A stretch of DNA of 12,588 nucleotides, taken from NCBI GenBank assembly GCA_946222725.1, contig CAMIHT010000023.1, positions 1-12,588 of the forward strand, read 5' to 3'. How positions within the stretch are numbered: position 1 is the first letter of the stretch; each line of letters opens with the position of its first letter. The notes under the pieces were generated by a model. The model was not told where the DNA came from and searched no databases. It was given only the letters and a program-made list of their open reading frames with translations. This document shows, in pieces, positions 12,360 to 12,588 of this stretch. The translations under genes were made by a program, and so were the position numbers. The DNA is from Actinotignum schaalii. Its GTDB lineage: Bacteria > Actinomycetota > Actinomycetes > Actinomycetales > Actinomycetaceae.

Positions 12360-12365
12360 ATTATA
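12360..12365 (-). promoter_or_regulatory. Candidate -10 (TATAAT) for the minus-strand HTH locus
   Basis: On the minus strand the bases read TATAAT, the full -10 consensus and unusual in this GC-rich window. The region 16-18 bp upstream reads CTTTCT/TTTCTG, a poor -35. Transcription would begin near 12353, giving a leader of about 57 nt before GTG 12296. Confidence 0.5.
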
Positions 12366-12588
12366 TAAACCTCAGATCCCCCAGAAAGCACATTATTTTC
12401 CACGGAGGCCCTGCGTGTTTTCACGCCTGTACTGCGCTCGTAACACGCGCGAAGTACAACTCAGAAAATACTCCCCCACCCGCTAACAGGCCCGGCTCGA
12501 ACCGCGGCGGCAGCATGCAGTATGCGAAAGCCTGGCCCCCACCCACCCAATCTGATATATTCTTCAACGACTACGGGGTGTCAGAGAC
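12366..12588. other. Right-edge intergenic region without a supported gene
   Basis: No gene with recognisable protein character on either strand. A hairpin GCGTG-TTTT-CACGC (12413-12426) is present, and the same 5' arm can instead pair with AACACGC at 12442-12448 (GCGTGTT 12413-12419), so two exclusive stems are possible. TATATT (12556-12561) could be a plus-strand -10 for a gene beyond the window, without a clear -35. The region is more AT-rich than the operons to the left. Confidence 0.4.

Noticed and set aside
12076..12486. Plus-strand 136-codon ORF
   Set aside because: Antisense to the HTH gene and toxin-like remnant, of low-complexity Pro/Arg/Thr composition, with no recognisable motif.
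12495..12515. tRNA T-arm on the minus strand (GGTTCGAGCC)
   Set aside because: Flanking bases do not form the 5-bp T stem, and no acceptor stem or anticodon arm can be built around it.

Overview
The window is high-GC, densely coding DNA with leaderless-looking promoters, TANNNT -10 hexamers and GTG starts. This points to an actinobacterium, possibly of the Actinomycetaceae. That placement is an inference from composition and protein style, not from a marker gene.

Layout, left to right: (1) the 3' part of a DedA-family membrane protein (3-479, running off the left edge). (2) A four-unit, 23-bp tandem repeat (501-592) leading into a single AAA ATPase with a DUF4143-type C-terminus (594-1844). 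This gene uses more TTA and other AT-ending codons than its neighbours and may be horizontally acquired. (3) A copper-handling pair: a CopZ-like chaperone (2054-2299) and a Cu(I) P1B-type ATPase (2413-4917), with candidate operator dyads upstream and a GC hairpin between them. (4) A tightly packed five-gene run (4967-11859): a 918-residue membrane protein joining an N-terminal membrane block, a degenerate kinase-like domain and a lysylphosphatidylglycerol-synthase-like (flippase-like) membrane domain; two tandem paralogous DUF2079 proteins; and a crcB pair for a dual-topology or heterodimeric Fluc fluoride channel. The first crcB has no ATG, GTG or TTG start; an ACG sits where the start should be. 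(5) On the minus strand, converging on the crcB genes, a small HTH protein (11923-12177) preceded, with a 4-bp overlap, by a 40-codon ORF (12174-12296) that looks like the truncated N-terminal half of a small BrnT-like toxin. They share a TATAAT -10 and a palindromic candidate operator. (6) About 220 bp at the right edge with no gene that I can support.

How they work together: CopZ would hand Cu(I) to CopA for export. The 4967-11859 run looks like one transcription unit by spacing (1-bp overlap, 9-bp gap, 1-bp gap, 4-bp overlap). It couples envelope membrane proteins of uncertain function to fluoride efflux; a functional link is unproven. The right-hand minus-strand pair resembles a decayed toxin-antitoxin-like locus whose DNA-binding partner is intact.
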